Shown: positions 48,250-62,570, counted from the stretch's first letter. The stretch is 64,000 nt of DNA from Chionoecetes opilio (GCA_016584305.1 JACEEZ010023664.1:945583-1009582); one strand, 5' to 3'. A program made the numbers and translations. Notes: a model not told the origin generated them from the letters alone.

Positions 48250-51200
48250 TTTGACGACAATTTTTTTCAAAAAAAGGAGTAACAAGACCCCTGGGAAAAC
48301 TAAATTTGGGCTCCCCCCCCCTTTTTTATTTCTTACAGTATTTTTATAGGACTGGTAACTAAGCGGGCTTTTTTTTGCCCTTTGGCTTGTTTTTTGGTTA
48401 AAAAAAAACAAAAAGAGGTGTGTGGCCCGTGGTGCCAAAAAATGTACAGTTTGTTGTGGCCAGGTGAAAAAAGGAGGATTTTGAGGCCAAGATAGCTGTC
48501 TAAAAAGTAACGATCTCCAAAAAAGCGCGGAATTAGGGAGTTATATTTTTAACCCCCCAGCTAGAAACAGCGATCTTTTTCTCTCTCTCTTATAAATTTG
48601 CTTCATAAAATTTTTGTATTTTGATATTTAACAATTTATTCCCAAAAGCTCAAATCCCGATAGCCACAAAATTGTTGTCAAGGTACTCGATTTGGGCCCC
48701 CCGGGCCCGGGCCCCGGCGGCCCTCAGACCCATTGACCCTCCGGGACACAGCCCGGTGTGTTTGGGCCCAACCGCCTCGGGGCATACTCCTTCAGATTCA
48801 ATAGTAGAATACGGGAGAGGGATGGAGGAGAAGCTAGGCTGCCTCCCCAGCTAAACCACCACCGGCGGGCCTCTAGGCATTTTAGGGGCGAACGGCGGCC
48901 CCCCAGCGGCAACTTGCCTCCCGAGGCCCCGTAGGCCGCTGGGTTTTTTTCAGAGAGGAAAATTTTATTACCTGAAATCAATGTAAGAATTGAAAAATGA
49001 TTCCTTTTATGTGTAAACATTCAAAACAAATTTATATATGATATTTGTTTAGTATTCATCAGGGGGTGATAACCGCAGGGGATTTCCCTACTTGACGTTA
49101 GACCCCCGTCCGCCAGGGTTTTGAGTGCACAAGAAAATCAGGGGTGGCTACTCTGGGGCAAAATGTTTGGTCCATTTAGATAGGATCTGTCCTGTGCTCC
49201 CTTTGGAGTGTTTTCTGTGTTGCTGTGGTACAGATTAAAAGTTGCCCCAAGGAGGTCAGAAATCTTGAAAAAAAAATAAAAATTTGAAAATCCAAAATGG
49301 CTTTTTTCGCTTCGCACAAGATCTCTGCCTCCGACTTTAACCCACGAAATGTAAGTACCGTGAAGTTTAGGACATGAAACACATGAAGGGAGTGTGTTAG
49401 GTGTTGGAGGAGGAGCACATCTGTTTTAGGGGTTTTTCCCCGGGTGCATTATTAGGAACCGATTATGGGTTCGTTTTTAATGGCTAGCAGGTCCTCTCGA
49501 ATTTTTTTTTGTTGTTCCATTAGTGACTTGTTAGGGAAGATGAGAGGCTTAAATAATTTTGAATGAAGTGAGCTAGGTCGTAAGGAGAAGTAGAATTGTT
49601 AAACTGGTACCTAGAACAGTCGCCGCCTCGGCGACTGTTCCAATTTTTTTCGTGGCAAGATCTTTTATCCGGCGACAGTTTTTTCTGTCTTGAATTATAA
49701 AACCCAATATATTATTTATCAGCTTTTACCCCTGTTTCAGTATTTAGACCCTAAAACCACCAATAGCTTTATCAGGTAGGTATTAAAAGTGGAGCTGCCC
49801 TTTGAAACTTTTCCGCGGCGAGTGTTCCCCTATGGCGAGGTTTCGGTTTGGGGTTCGGCGAGAATTCCATAAAACGTGAACATCTTTAACGATTACAAAA
49901 CACCCAATAATTAAGTTGGGTCAATTTTCGTTTACTGCCCTCCAGCAACCATCACCGGGGGGGCCTACGTAGGCTGTTTTGAGCGGCCGAAAAAGGCGGC
50001 CCCCGGCGGCAAATTTTCCTCGTCAGCCCTCCGAAGTCCCCCTGGGTATTTTTTTGACGGGGTAATTTACTATGTTTAAAATGAATGTAAAGAATTGAAT
50101 TTCAAGAATTGAATTTTCTATGGTAAAATTTTTAAAAAAAAGTTTATGATTTCTGCTGTAGTATTACATCATAGTGACAAGCAGCGGCAACTTGACGTAA
50201 TCCCAAGGCCAGTAGTGGATTTTTATAAGTGGGAAAATTCATTTCATATTAAAATTAAAAACAGTAATTAATAGTATCTCAATATCGGGACCTCACTATC
50301 ATTTGGGCCGTTCAAGCTAAAAAATTGTTATAAATTTTTATAATAGTTTAAGAAAAAATATTTCAGTTTTTTTCAAAATTTCAGCTTAATCAGGAAACCG
50401 AGAATACATAGAAATAAAGAGGATAGTACATGGGGGAAGGAGTTTTCATGGAAAAAGGTTATCAGTTAGCCTATGTGTGTAGCTGTTATATAAAAAAAAA
50501 CATTTGATTTTCCCAGCAAAGATTTTTGGGAAACCAAGGTCATATTTTCCCTTTTTTCAATCTTTCCAACAAATTTTTCAACACATATCAATACTCAACG
50601 GTTACACCAAAAAGGAAAATGAGATGAGGAAATTAACATGGGAAATATCATGATTTGAATAGAAATTATTTGAAAAACATTCGCAGCTATTAAGCACTAA
50701 AATGCAGACATACGATAGCCATTTTCAAAGGGGTTAAAAACCCACAAAAGCCTAAAAAAATACCCTTAACCAGTCGATAACATAATTTAGAATAGTTATA
50801 AAAGTTTTCCTCCCTTTATTATGTCGAAATAGACTGAAAATAAAAGATTGCAGTAGACACGTTTTTTTGGAAAACCTCGGGCGTTGTTTTCAGTGACTCA
50901 GTGAAATCATTACTGGAAAAACACAAAGAGGGGGAGTTGTTAGTTTTTCGCCCCCAATCAATACCCTTTTACAGGCTGTACAGTGTTTCCCCGTACACCA
51001 GCATGTAAACCCAATAACGAAAATTTTTTTGTACTTATGAAAAAAAAAAACAAAAAGTCCCAGCAATTATGACTCTTTTCATCGTATTTCTGGATAAAAA
51101 GACATAGGAATATTTTTGGTTATACTTTCTAAGTAATTGCAGATATCGTAAGTTTTTATAAGGTTGAACAGCCATTAGTCTATTAACGGCAATGGGTTGG

Positions 51201-51590
51201 GAAAAAAACCCCTTAAAAATTACTATATCTGAATATACTTAAAAAAGAAAAGCCATAAATATTCCCCCAACAGTTTAATAAACAGCGGCAAAAGGTTATG
51301 CCCTACGGCGGGCCGCTGGGACGGCCCCCCGGGTAGCCTCTAGCAAATTTCCCCAGCGGCCCTTTACGTCACACTTCCGTGGGCCGCCGGTTAGGGAATC
51401 GGAGGGCCTCCGGGGGCCCCCTCCGTCTTTGTGTTTGTGGGTGTCTGACTTGAGCCGGGAGAGGTATACGGTCTCAGGGAAAAAAGTCTCTCAAAACCGT
51501 ACCATACTGCGTACAGGGGGCCGGGCCCGCTGGGACTAGACCGGCCAAGCCCCTCCGGCCCCCGGGACACACCCTTGCCCATGGCCAATC
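48250..51590. other. No gene; GC-rich blocks repeated
   Basis: GC-rich segments with CCCAGCGGC and GGCCGCTGGG recur near 48,690-48,945, 49,960-50,050 and 51,300-51,400; the sequence GGGTTTTTTT...GGTAATTTACTATG-like near 50,045 resembles 48,940. They probably belong to one unrecognised element. The rest is AT-rich. Confidence 0.4.
49614..49640. repeat. 12-bp perfect hairpin
   Basis: GAACAGTCGCCG at 49614-49625 and its exact reverse complement at 49629-49640, with a 3-nt loop CCT. Function unknown. Confidence 0.9.
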
Positions 51591-51596
51591 CGCCCT

Positions 51597-52352
51597 GCAG
51601 GGCACTCACCCTTTTTCACAAAGGGTGCTTCACGTAACATTACTACTGACGGGGGTTTTCGGCAGAAAATACCGAGGCGGGTAGTTATCTCCCCGTGAGG
51701 GCCCTTTTAAAAAACCCCAGAGGAGGGAACTGAGAAACTGTATTACACTGTCAAATTTTATTGGCGGGGGGTCATGGGTCACTGTACTAATATGGAGGAG
51801 AGAGACTACATGTTATATACTGTCTAAATTGTTTTTTCAAACACACACTGGAGGCTACGCGAGATTGCACACACACACGCGTAAATTAAATGCGGGGCGC
51901 TACACCCTCCTTAATCCAGGGGCAGTCACAAAGGACAGGCGCGGGTGTAATAAATTCTTGTGCACTTAGAGGGCAAATGGCAGCGGGTTCCAAGGACAGC
52001 CTTCTTCCCCGTACCTCTCACCTCTCCCCCTACCCGCTTTTCCCAAGGTCACTTCACCCGCACATGCGCCTTGACGCGACATCAGAAAAAACCTTCGTCA
52101 TTCGTCACCCCCCCCCCACATACTTAAGACCCACACGAAACTCTTGAACACATACACACCTACTCGTTCCCCATAACAAAAAGGGCCCCAACATTCATAC
52201 AGTTCCACAAACCGAAAACTTAACACAAAATGATTATCCGGGAGAAGCTCCAAAAAAAAAAAAAAAACCCCACGGCCCCCCCCGGCCGTCACACCCCCCC
52301 CTAAAACCCCACAAAGACACAGACAGACGGACATTTCTCCGCGGGTGTAACA
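51597..52352. mobile_element. Degraded copy of the 57.4-kb LTR-like element
   Basis: It is collinear with 57,376-58,180 from GCAGGGCACTCACC to ACAGACGGACATTTCTCCGC and GTGTAACA, with indels. The first 5-6 bases of the other copy (TGTTAC) are not present; upstream sequence is different. Confidence 0.8.
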
Positions 52353-52359
52353 ATATGTA

Positions 52360-55300
52360 TCGCCATTGTCATGGAAAATTGGATTCAAAAAAAAAGGATG
52401 AAAAAATCACACGATGATGTAAGTTAAATTTGTTAGGTTTTAGGCCCAATACCGAAACTATACCAATAAATTGGGTGAGTGGGAAGAGGGGGTGCTGGCT
52501 TCTGCGTTTGTTTGAATTTGGGCGCGAAAAAATTTTCGGCAACTCAGTCGATAAAGACCCAAACGAGCGGGGTTTTCGGTGGTTTTCCCGGCAAACTGGG
52601 GAGATTTACTCCCCGGGGGGGTTCCCAGCCCATGTTTTTCCGACTTTGCCCAGTGTAACCAAATAAGATGATTTTTTCCCTTTGGGTCCTTTTTTTTGGT
52701 TTTTTCAGCCATTTAATTTTTTTTCTTTTTAAAGTTTTCTTTTCTTTTTTTATCCACAGTTTTTCAATAATTATTTAATGGCTAAAAAAAAAATTCCTAT
52801 TTTCCATTTTTCAAGTTTTTTTGTTACCGGCCCGCGGGGACCCGCTCGGTCCCCCAAACCGTGATTGGCGGAGGCGCGACCCCTTCGGGGGCGATTGGGG
52901 GGCGGGCTCCATCTTTACTACCGCGATTCTTTTTTAGTAAAACTTGGCCGGTTTTTTGTGTTGGTTTTTTCCCTATTTTACTGTTTGGTGACACTTTACG
53001 CTTACTTTTTGCCCTATCAAACTTAAAGTATTATAGAGAGGCCCACAAGGTGGTCCGCGGCTGTGTGGGGTTAAATACCTTTAAAGAGTGGTCGAGTCAG
53101 TAATTTAGGATAATGTTTATATTTTTTTCGTGATAACAGTGTTTTAAATTGTGTTTGGGTTTTTCGTGGAGGTGCCTGGAGTGTATGTGTGGTGGCGTGT
53201 AGTGGGGTGCCCCCCAAGGGGGTGGCGAGGGTCACCCGGGCCGGTGGGGCCCCGGGGCCTTCTTTCCCCCGGGNGCCCTTTCTTAATTCCCCTTAAAGGA
53301 ACCAGCCCTGGCCCCCCTTTTTGTTTCCCCCCAATGAAAACCTATTTTTCTTATTTTTTTAAATTTAAAAAGCCGTTTATTAATATCGATTTGTAGTTAA
53401 AACTTATAAATACTGTTTGTCCATAACTAGTAAAAATTATGATTAGTATTCAAAATTTCCCCGGGGGGGCATACGCGCGAGTGCACATCGCATCCCCCCT
53501 GCCCCCCGCTAGCCGTGATTTTAAATGACGGCCGGGGGTAATTCTTTTCCCTCCATTCCGAAAGGAATTTCAGAAGCATATGGGTATAGAGCATTTTGTT
53601 TTTAGAAAAATTCGGTCTATCCCCTGTTCAACTTTTTCAAAAACTCTTGTTACACCCTTTTTTATCTCTGTGTTAGTCTCTCTTTTTAACGCGGGAAGAG
53701 ACCCCTCCCTGATGCTACGTCACCGAGCCTGACCTACGTCTGCAACCTTGAGACGTTTTGAAAACTGGGGGAATTTCAGATTTTGATTGGGATTATTTAA
53801 AAACGGTGACGGATAAAAAAAGTGACGACGTATTGTTGTATACTCGTTAATGGCTATGTTTTGATTGCTTTAAAATCGGAATATGAAATGGTCTGGACGA
53901 TATTTTAAGATTTTCCAGGTTTTTTTTGGGTTTCAAAAAAACCAAAAAGGGTTGGGTTTGGGGTTTCATTAAAATTTAAAAGACCCTGACTAATTTCTCC
54001 CGGCCAATTTTTAAAAGTTTTTTTTTTTTCTGTGGAGATAAAGTGTTTTAAGGGAAAAGGGTACCATAAAATTTGGCATGATTTTTTTTTTTTTTTAATT
54101 TTTGGGCTTGCAAAAATAAAATATCTCCATTAGAAATGCACCTTTTGAAGACCGGGAAAAAAATAGTCGGGTGCCCTGAAAACGACCGCGAAGTCTTTCC
54201 CCCATTATTAAAAAATTTGCTGAGTTAGGTTAGGTTAGATTTATTATTTAAAGGTTTGGTTTGGGTTTTATTTTTAAGTTGGGGTAATTTGGTTTAGGTT
54301 ATTTTTATTTTTGGGGTTAAAAAAACTAATTTGATGGGCGCGATTGTCCGGGTGGTTGGCCACCCGAACAACGCCAACTCCTGGGGAATATTTACCGTTT
54401 TTGGTTTAGGTCATCTTCGAGCCTGAAAATTCTAACCTTTTTCAAGTGTAGATTTTTTCTTTTCTGGTTTTTTTAAACCAATTTCCCATGGCGAAAATTG
54501 AAAATAATGCTGATACATATACTACCAGAATCTAGTTCTTTAAACCCAAAAAAACTGTTAATTGGGTTTAAAGGGGTGGTTTTGGGTTTTTAACGATGAT
54601 ATAAGAACAAAAAGAAAAAAATCAAGACTAGCAGTGGAAAAAATAGTTATATGGATTTGTTCCATGGTTAAAAAATCACGACTTATTCTTTTTTTTTAAA
54701 TTTTTATTTATAGTGACTACTCAAAAATCGCTTTTATTTCAACATGATCCCATTTTCACAACGTTTGGTGGGATGCATTTCAACTGTATCACGATACTGA
54801 TATAAAGGCAGGGGGAAATGTACCTCAAAGAGTGAAAAAATAACACACTCGGACTTGTCATGCACTGATCGCCTATTTTTTTAGTGTTGCTTATATTACT
54901 CCCACTAGTCTTCACATATTAATCCCTTCTGGGCCCAAAGCGGATCGCTTGATTTTTATGTATAACAAGTTCTTCCCCTACACTACCCTGCACAAAAGTT
55001 CTCGGGATGGGTGGAGCACTCCTGTTTACGTCTTAGGACGATCTTAGGCCCCCCGCTTGCTAGGACCCCCCACACCCTGCCCTAGCCAAACCCAAAATTT
55101 AGGACGAGTCTTAGCGTTTGGGATGCGCTCAAAAATGTTTTAGGACGCCGGCCCCCATATTTAAAAACTCGAGCGATCTAAGACGAATCCTAAAAAACTT
55201 TATAATTGGGCCCAGAAGGCCAACCCTTTTTAGTGCCAAACCAATCAGCGCGCGCCCCCAAGTCTGTATTTTTGGGGGGAAATACTTACCCCCGCCGAGT
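52360..55300. other. No gene recognised; one ambiguous base
   Basis: Low-accuracy sequence. 53,274 is an N within a G/C run. GTTAGGTTAGGTTAGA at 54,225-54,240 is three arthropod-telomere-like units only. Repeated TTAGGACG/TCTAAGACG motifs at 55,040-55,190 suggest a MITE, unresolved. Confidence 0.4.
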
Positions 55301-55302
55301 GT

Positions 55303-55759
55303 CTCTCTTCTCTCTCTCTCTCTCCTCCTCTCTTCTCTCTTTTCTTCTCTCTTTTCCCTCTCTCTCTCTCCTCCTCTCTCCTCTCTTTTCTCTCTCTCCC
55401 CTTCTCTTTTCCCCTTCTCCTCCCCTCTCCTCTCCTCTCTATCTCCTCCTCTCTCCCCTCTCTCTCCCCTTTTCTCTCTCCTCTCTCTTCTCTCCCTTTT
55501 TCTTCTTTCTTTCTCTCCTTTTTTTTTCCTATTATTTTTTCTTTCCCTCTTCCCCCAGTTTTCCTTTTTTTCTCTGTCCTCCCTTCACCCGGGGGGTCTC
55601 CCCCTCTCTCTCTCTCTTCTCTTCTCTCCCCCTTTTTCCTTTCTTCCCCTTCTCTCCTCTCCCTTTTTTCTCTCCCCCTCTCTCTCTCTCTCTCTCTCTC
55701 CTCTCCTTTCCCCCTTCTCCTCTCTCTCTCTCATCCCCTCTCTCTCTCTCCTCTCCCTC

Positions 55760-55791
<32 letters not shown>

Positions 55792-55995
55792 CTCTCTCCT
55801 CTCTTCCCCTCTCTCTCTCTCTCTCTCTCTCCTCTCTCTCCTCTCTCTCTTTCCTCTCTCTCTCCTCTCTCTCTCTCTTTCTCTCTTCTCTCTCTCTCTC
55901 TTTTTTCTCTCTTCTCTTTTCCTCTCTCTTCTCTCTCTCTTTTCCCTCTCTCTCTCTCTCTTCTTCTCCTCCTCTCTCTCTCTCTCTCTCCCTCC

Positions 55996-56045
<50 letters not shown>

Positions 56046-56073
56046 CCTTTTCTCTCTCCTCTCTCCTCTCTCT

Positions 56074-56113
<40 letters not shown>

Positions 56114-56275
56114 CTCTCTCCTCCTCTCTCTCTCTCTCTCTCCTCTCTCCTCCTTCTCTCTCTCTCTCTTCCCTTCCTCTCTCTCTCTCTTCTCTCTCTT
56201 CCTCCTCCCTCTCTCTCCTCTCTCCTCTCTCTCTCTCTCTCCCCTCTCTCTCCTTCTCTCTCTCTCCTTTTTTTT
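55303..56275. repeat. About 970-bp (CT)n polypyrimidine tract
   Basis: CTCTCTCTCC-type repeat. Two overlapping Leu/Ser frames of about 400 residues are artefacts. Confidence 0.92.
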
Positions 56276-56479
56276 TTTCTATATTTTTCCCCTCCTTTCC
56301 CTCCCCTTTTCATCCTCCACACACATATATAGCCGTATTTATATTACGTGAAAAAACGACACTTTTTTTCGGTGTTTTTGTATTTTTAGAATTAATCTGC
56401 AAACCTTTTCTGCCCAAAATCATATCTATTCCCCCACCCCACCCCTATTTATATGAAATAATATAGCCCCACCTAATTT

Positions 56480-56605
56480 TATATTAATATATATATATAT
56501 AATATAAATATATTATATAAAAATATAATATTATTATATATAATAATATATATATATATATATTATATAAAATATATATAAATATAATATAATATGTTTT
56601 ACAGC
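56480..56605. repeat. Degenerate (TA)n tract
   Basis: TA/AATATA repeats. Confidence 0.85.
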
Positions 56606-57175
56606 CTAAATACTATACAGCTAAAAATAAAATTATAACTAATAATAAAACCATTGGTTAGGTGACGGAGAAAATTGCGGGCTAAACGACCCCAACCCTC
56701 CCTTATTTTTACACTCGCTGCACTGTCTTAGGCGGAGCGAACTTTTGCTTCCGAAAATGTCCACCTACGCAAGATGGTCTTAGCCCCCTAAATGGTTTTA
56801 GTAGTTTTCCCAAAAATGCCCCCCCTGGATGTTCACGCGACAAAAGTTTGAAAAGCCCGGCTCATAGGGCCCGCGGGCCCCCCCGACAAAGAGTTAGTGG
56901 TCATGGACTACTAGAGATGGGTTTTTCGTATATATGATATACTGTAATCTTCGTAAATTTGTTCTTAATATTTTCACAAAAGAACAGGGGGGATAAAAGT
57001 AAAAGAAACATTTTATTGGAAAAACCATTACCACTTTTTAATAATACAAAAATTTTTTCCTGCATGGTTCAAAAAACTTTCCCACTGTTCGTTAAGAACC
57101 AAAACAGAACCCGACAAAAAAAATTGTTTTATGTCCCCAAAAAAAAAACAGATGCGGGTGCTAGAAGTATGGATG

Positions 57176-57177
<2 letters not shown>

Positions 57178-57252
<75 letters not shown>

Positions 57253-57283
57253 TATATATATATATATATTATACATATATATT

Positions 57284-57375
<92 letters not shown>
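57178..57375. repeat. (TA)n microsatellite
   Basis: About 198 bp of TA repeats ending directly at the LTR-like element. Confidence 0.92.
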
Positions 57376-57379
<4 letters not shown>

Positions 57380-58180
57380 ACGCAGGGCACTCACCTTTCT
57401 TATCACACCAAGGGCGCCTCACGTAAACACTTTACTACTGACGGAGGTTCGGCAGAAAATACCTGAGGCGAGTGGCTTATCTCACCGCTGATGGCACCTT
57501 TATCAACACCAGAGGAAGGGACACTGAGAACACTGTATTACACTGTCTAATTTATTGGCGGAGGTCACATTACACTGTACTGATGGTGGTGGAGAGAGAG
57601 AGAGGGTCACATGTTATACACTGTCTAAATTGTTGTTTCTCACACACACCGGAGACTTACACGAGGTTGCACACACACACGGGTACTGGCTTAATGCGAG
57701 GTGCTGACACACTCCTTAATCCATGGGCAGATCATAAAGGACAGGCGCGTGGTGTAATAAATCCCTTGGGCCCTCACTGACAACACCGAGTAGCCGCGCT
57801 CCCAAAGACCTCCTTCCTCTTCCCCTCTCCCACACCGCTCTCCCCCAACCCGTTTCTCTCTCCAAGGTCACTTCGTTTGCCCAATGCTGCCTTGACGCGA
57901 CATCAGAAACAACCTTCAACCATTCATCACTCTCCCCACACATCCTTTCAAGCACACCACACAGTCTCATCTGAACAACATACACACCTACTCGTATCCC
58001 TCATACACAAATGACCTCCACTACATTCATACAGTTCACACAAACCGACTACACATTAACACAACTGATTACTCCTGGGATGAGGCTCCTCAAGCCCCCA
58101 AGGGCCCCCACTGCCGTCACTACCCCCCTTAACCTCACAAGTACACACAGACAGACGGACATTTCTCCGCGGGTGTAACA
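57376..58180. mobile_element. 805-bp LTR-like element (solo LTR candidate) in (TA)n
   Basis: It starts TGTTAC and ends GTAACA, giving TG...CA termini with a 6-bp inverted end, and is flanked on both sides by (TA)n. A second collinear copy lies at 51,597-52,352. It contains an AATAAA (near 57,752). A minus-strand frame of 89 residues is not conserved in the other copy. The target duplication is uncertain because of the TA flanks (ATATT and ATATA). A non-autonomous DNA element is the alternative. Confidence 0.65.
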
Positions 58181-58201
58181 ATATATATATATATATATAA
58201 A

Positions 58202-59845
<1,644 letters not shown>

Positions 59846-59904
59846 AGGGTGCGTCAAGTAATAGAGGTTGAATTTCAAAATGAAATGAAGTTAACGAGGA
59901 ACGC

Positions 59905-59910
59905 TTTATT
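59905..59910 (-). promoter_or_regulatory. Polyadenylation signal of the transposase gene
   Basis: AATAAA on the minus strand, about 60 nt past the TGA stop and inside the transposon. Confidence 0.6.
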
Positions 59911-59969
59911 CTTTTCCTTTTACAACAAAAACAAAGTGACAGAAAAATTATATTGATTGGACGATATCT

Positions 59970-62189
59970 TCATGTCGCGCAGTGACCATACTTCTTGGCC
60001 GTCGGATACATTTTCCGGTGGTCTTCGACAACTTGAAGGAGGCATTGTAGCTGGTCCTCCGACTTCGTGCGAGGGTTCTTAGTGAAATCCTGCACAAGAG
60101 CGACCCCTCGTTCCGCGGCGTCGTTGGTGACGAGAAGGCCACGTACTCCCCTTGCCCCGGCCTGGTACATGGGGTTCGTCCCCCATATGGCAGGATCGAC
60201 GTCGAGGAACCCTTTGTCGATGTCCAGCAGATCCAGGAATTTTTCAGTGTTTTTCGTGACGAAGGAGGCAACGGTCTTGTTGTCTAAGTCAGCCTCCTCG
60301 ACGTAAACCTTGGGTGGAGGTTCCTCTGATCCCTCCATGCTTCGGAGGTTGGCAACAACATTTCGCTTCTCCTCCAGGGGCATCTCATTGTCAAAAAGCG
60401 CAAGTCCAACTGTCACTTCAGGCAGGTACCACATGTGACGTCCCAACGCTTTCAGCCCTGACTCTCTGATCGCCTTGTTCGTCTCTTTCGCGAGGGCTTT
60501 GTAAAGGTCAAGGTCGTTTCTTGGGGCGTTTGCTGAACACGCAGCTGAGAACCACGCTCGAATGTAGTAGCGTACGATGAAGATGCAGAACTCGTCCAGT
60601 TTTGGAGGAACTGTGGCCTTGACTGGGCGTGAACTGGACGGCCGCTGTTTCTGGTATTCTGCGAACTGAGGCGCGAAGATCCACATTTTCAGAGCGTAAA
60701 TCGCTCCTGCCATCCATCGATGTGGAAAAAGATCTTCTTGCGTCCATGAGGGATTGAGTCCACCAAGGAACACAGCGGCTAGTTCTAACAATTCCCGATA
60801 GTCGTCACGTGGGTGGTCCTTTCGGAGGTAGCCTTGGCAGAGTTTGAGGATGTCGTCTACCCAGTCCTCCTTGAGCTCTTCGTTTGCTGTCCTGTACTGG
60901 TCTTGTTCAACATACGGCCAGAACTCTTGGAAACGGACAAAGGCAGCGATATCTGGACTTTGAGATGTTTCTGGGATGAGGGCCGAGAAAACAGTTCCCA
61001 GCAGAATTTCCAGCATATGATGGCGACAGGCTAGATGCAGCAGATCACGACCAAGGCTATGCTGCAGTCGAACGCACACTCCACCCTTGGATCCCGTATT
61101 CGTCGCCGTTGTGTCGAAGCACAGCGCTCGAATTCGATCGGAGATAGCCCACTCGGATATAACGGAATGGATGGTGTTTGCCGTAGGCTCCGCTTTGCCG
61201 TCAGTGATGGGAACTGCGAGGATCTTCTCCACGCCTTCTCCAGAAACCAGGATCGGCAGTCGGTCCACAACGCCTTCGTTTGTGAGGGATGACTTTTTTT
61301 TTCCATCCCAGTGGAGCGTGAGCGGTACATCAGGAGCAAACTTTTCTTTGAGCTCTGCAGCCTTTTCCTGGCGATGACGTTTTCGCTGCCAATTGATCGT
61401 GCTCGCGCTTAACGACAATTCTCGAGTGTTCGCTCCAAGCTCCTCCGCGAATGGAAGCAGCACGTGTGCAGCTTTACGGTCACTTATGTTGGTCCGGTCC
61501 AGAGCAGCAGAAACTTGTGGGATATGATTTTCTTCTGCGATGGTGCACGGCGGGATCGTTTTGGTGGAGGAGATGCTATCACGTCTTGCTCTTCAGGCGA
61601 AGAGGACGAGGTCGAAGACTCGAGTTCAACGGTGGCCTGCCTTTCTGCGAACGCTTGACTTTCCTGTGCAGCTCGACTTTCCGTCATCGTCCCTCCGCTT
61701 TCTGTGTCCGTGTCTCTTTTCCCCCACCCAGGCCCGATCCATACCACCCATCTTCCCCTGCCTGCCCGGCTTCCTCTGAGCTTCAAGGAAGTCACGGTCC
61801 TCCTTGATCGTGATCTTGGACATGGCGTCGCGATGTGCTACATCGAACAAATTTTTCAGGCAAGCCACGAAATTGGCTCGGTTTTCCTCAGCTTGCCCTG
61901 TTGTCCGGGATTTTGATTTCTTCAATCCGTTGTACTCTTCGTGCAGACGCCGTACTTTCTTGAGGATATCACACGGATCAATGGTCGGAATATTCGCCTT
62001 AGAGTACTGATGTTGAACATTGAGTGCCGTCTGCCGAACTGAGAACGCCAAATCACGCGGGTTTAGCTTTGCGTGGTACTGCAAAACACATAGGACTTCC
62101 TCACGGTTCGGGAGAACACTCGATGGCAGCTCTTGAGTTGCTGGGGCTCCTACGAGCCATAACTTGTCAGTGGACCTCGTGGAAGACAT
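59970..62189 (-). pseudogene. DDE-type transposase gene, two frame breaks
   Basis: The C-terminal open frame (61463-59970, 497 residues; it extends further upstream without a Met) has TLHWDGK (Asp53 of this piece), LCFDTTATNTG (Asp117), LACRHH (Cys146, His149), HRWMAGAIYALK and TNDAAERGV (Glu451), giving D, D, CxxH, long helical insert, E: the RNase H-fold layout of transposases such as hAT, P and Kolobok. The N-terminal part starts at an ATG at 62189-62187, immediately after an acceptor-like TTTTTTACAG, and reads MSSTRSTDKLW... to about 61,690, where the frame changes (ERQATVELESSTSSSSPEEQ in frame 2), and again near 61,515. Similar proteins are common as uncharacterised genes in arthropod genomes, from memory. 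Breaks could be mutations, sequencing indels or unrecognised introns. An AATAAA lies at 59905-59910, about 60 nt beyond the stop. Superfamily not assigned. Confidence 0.8.
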
Positions 62190-62565
62190 CTGTAAAAAAG
62201 AAAAACAAGTCAATAAACAGAATAATAATAAAAAGGAGAATAAACACGTCAATAACAGGATAAACCAATACTGAAACAACTTAAAACCACGTCTATAAAC
62301 AGAAGAATAATAAACAGGAGAATAAACAAGTCAATAACAGGATTAACCTATGCTGTAACCACATCTTCCCCACAAAACTGTGCGAAGCGGGATCATGCCT
62401 TCGTTGCATCGGGTGGTGCAATAGGGACAAACTTCGAAGCGTCTGCGCGACATGAAGATGTCACGCTACAAGACTAAGATTTTGCTGGTAGTGCTTTCTC
62501 ATCAATACACATGAACTGCCGGGGTCCACGTTAAAATCCGAACATTTTCATTTTTTGACGCACCC

Positions 62566-62570
<5 letters not shown>

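Larger units (their letters stand above)
59846..62566 (-). mobile_element. Near-complete 2.7-kb DNA transposon with D-D-CxxH-E transposase
   Basis: Perfect 12-bp terminal inverted repeats: AGGGTGCGTCAA at 59846-59857 and TTGACGCACCCT at 62555-62566. The 4-bp ATTT at 59842-59845 and 62567-62570 is a perfect target duplication. Both sides lie in (TA)n. It encodes a single transposase-like gene on the minus strand. A direct repeat of about 60 bp (62,207-62,266 and 62,289-62,348) lies upstream of the gene. Confidence 0.85.

Noticed and set aside
55000..56840. One element bounded by TTAGGACG-like motifs on both sides of the (CT)n tract
   Set aside because: The motifs are short and their orientation is inconsistent; boundaries cannot be supported.
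57131..57466. Tyr-Ile repeat frames over (TA)n (also 58943-59374, 59681-59878)
   Set aside because: Pure microsatellite translation.
57716..57985. 89-residue minus-strand frame in the LTR-like element
   Set aside because: The frame is not preserved in the second copy at about 51,900-52,150.
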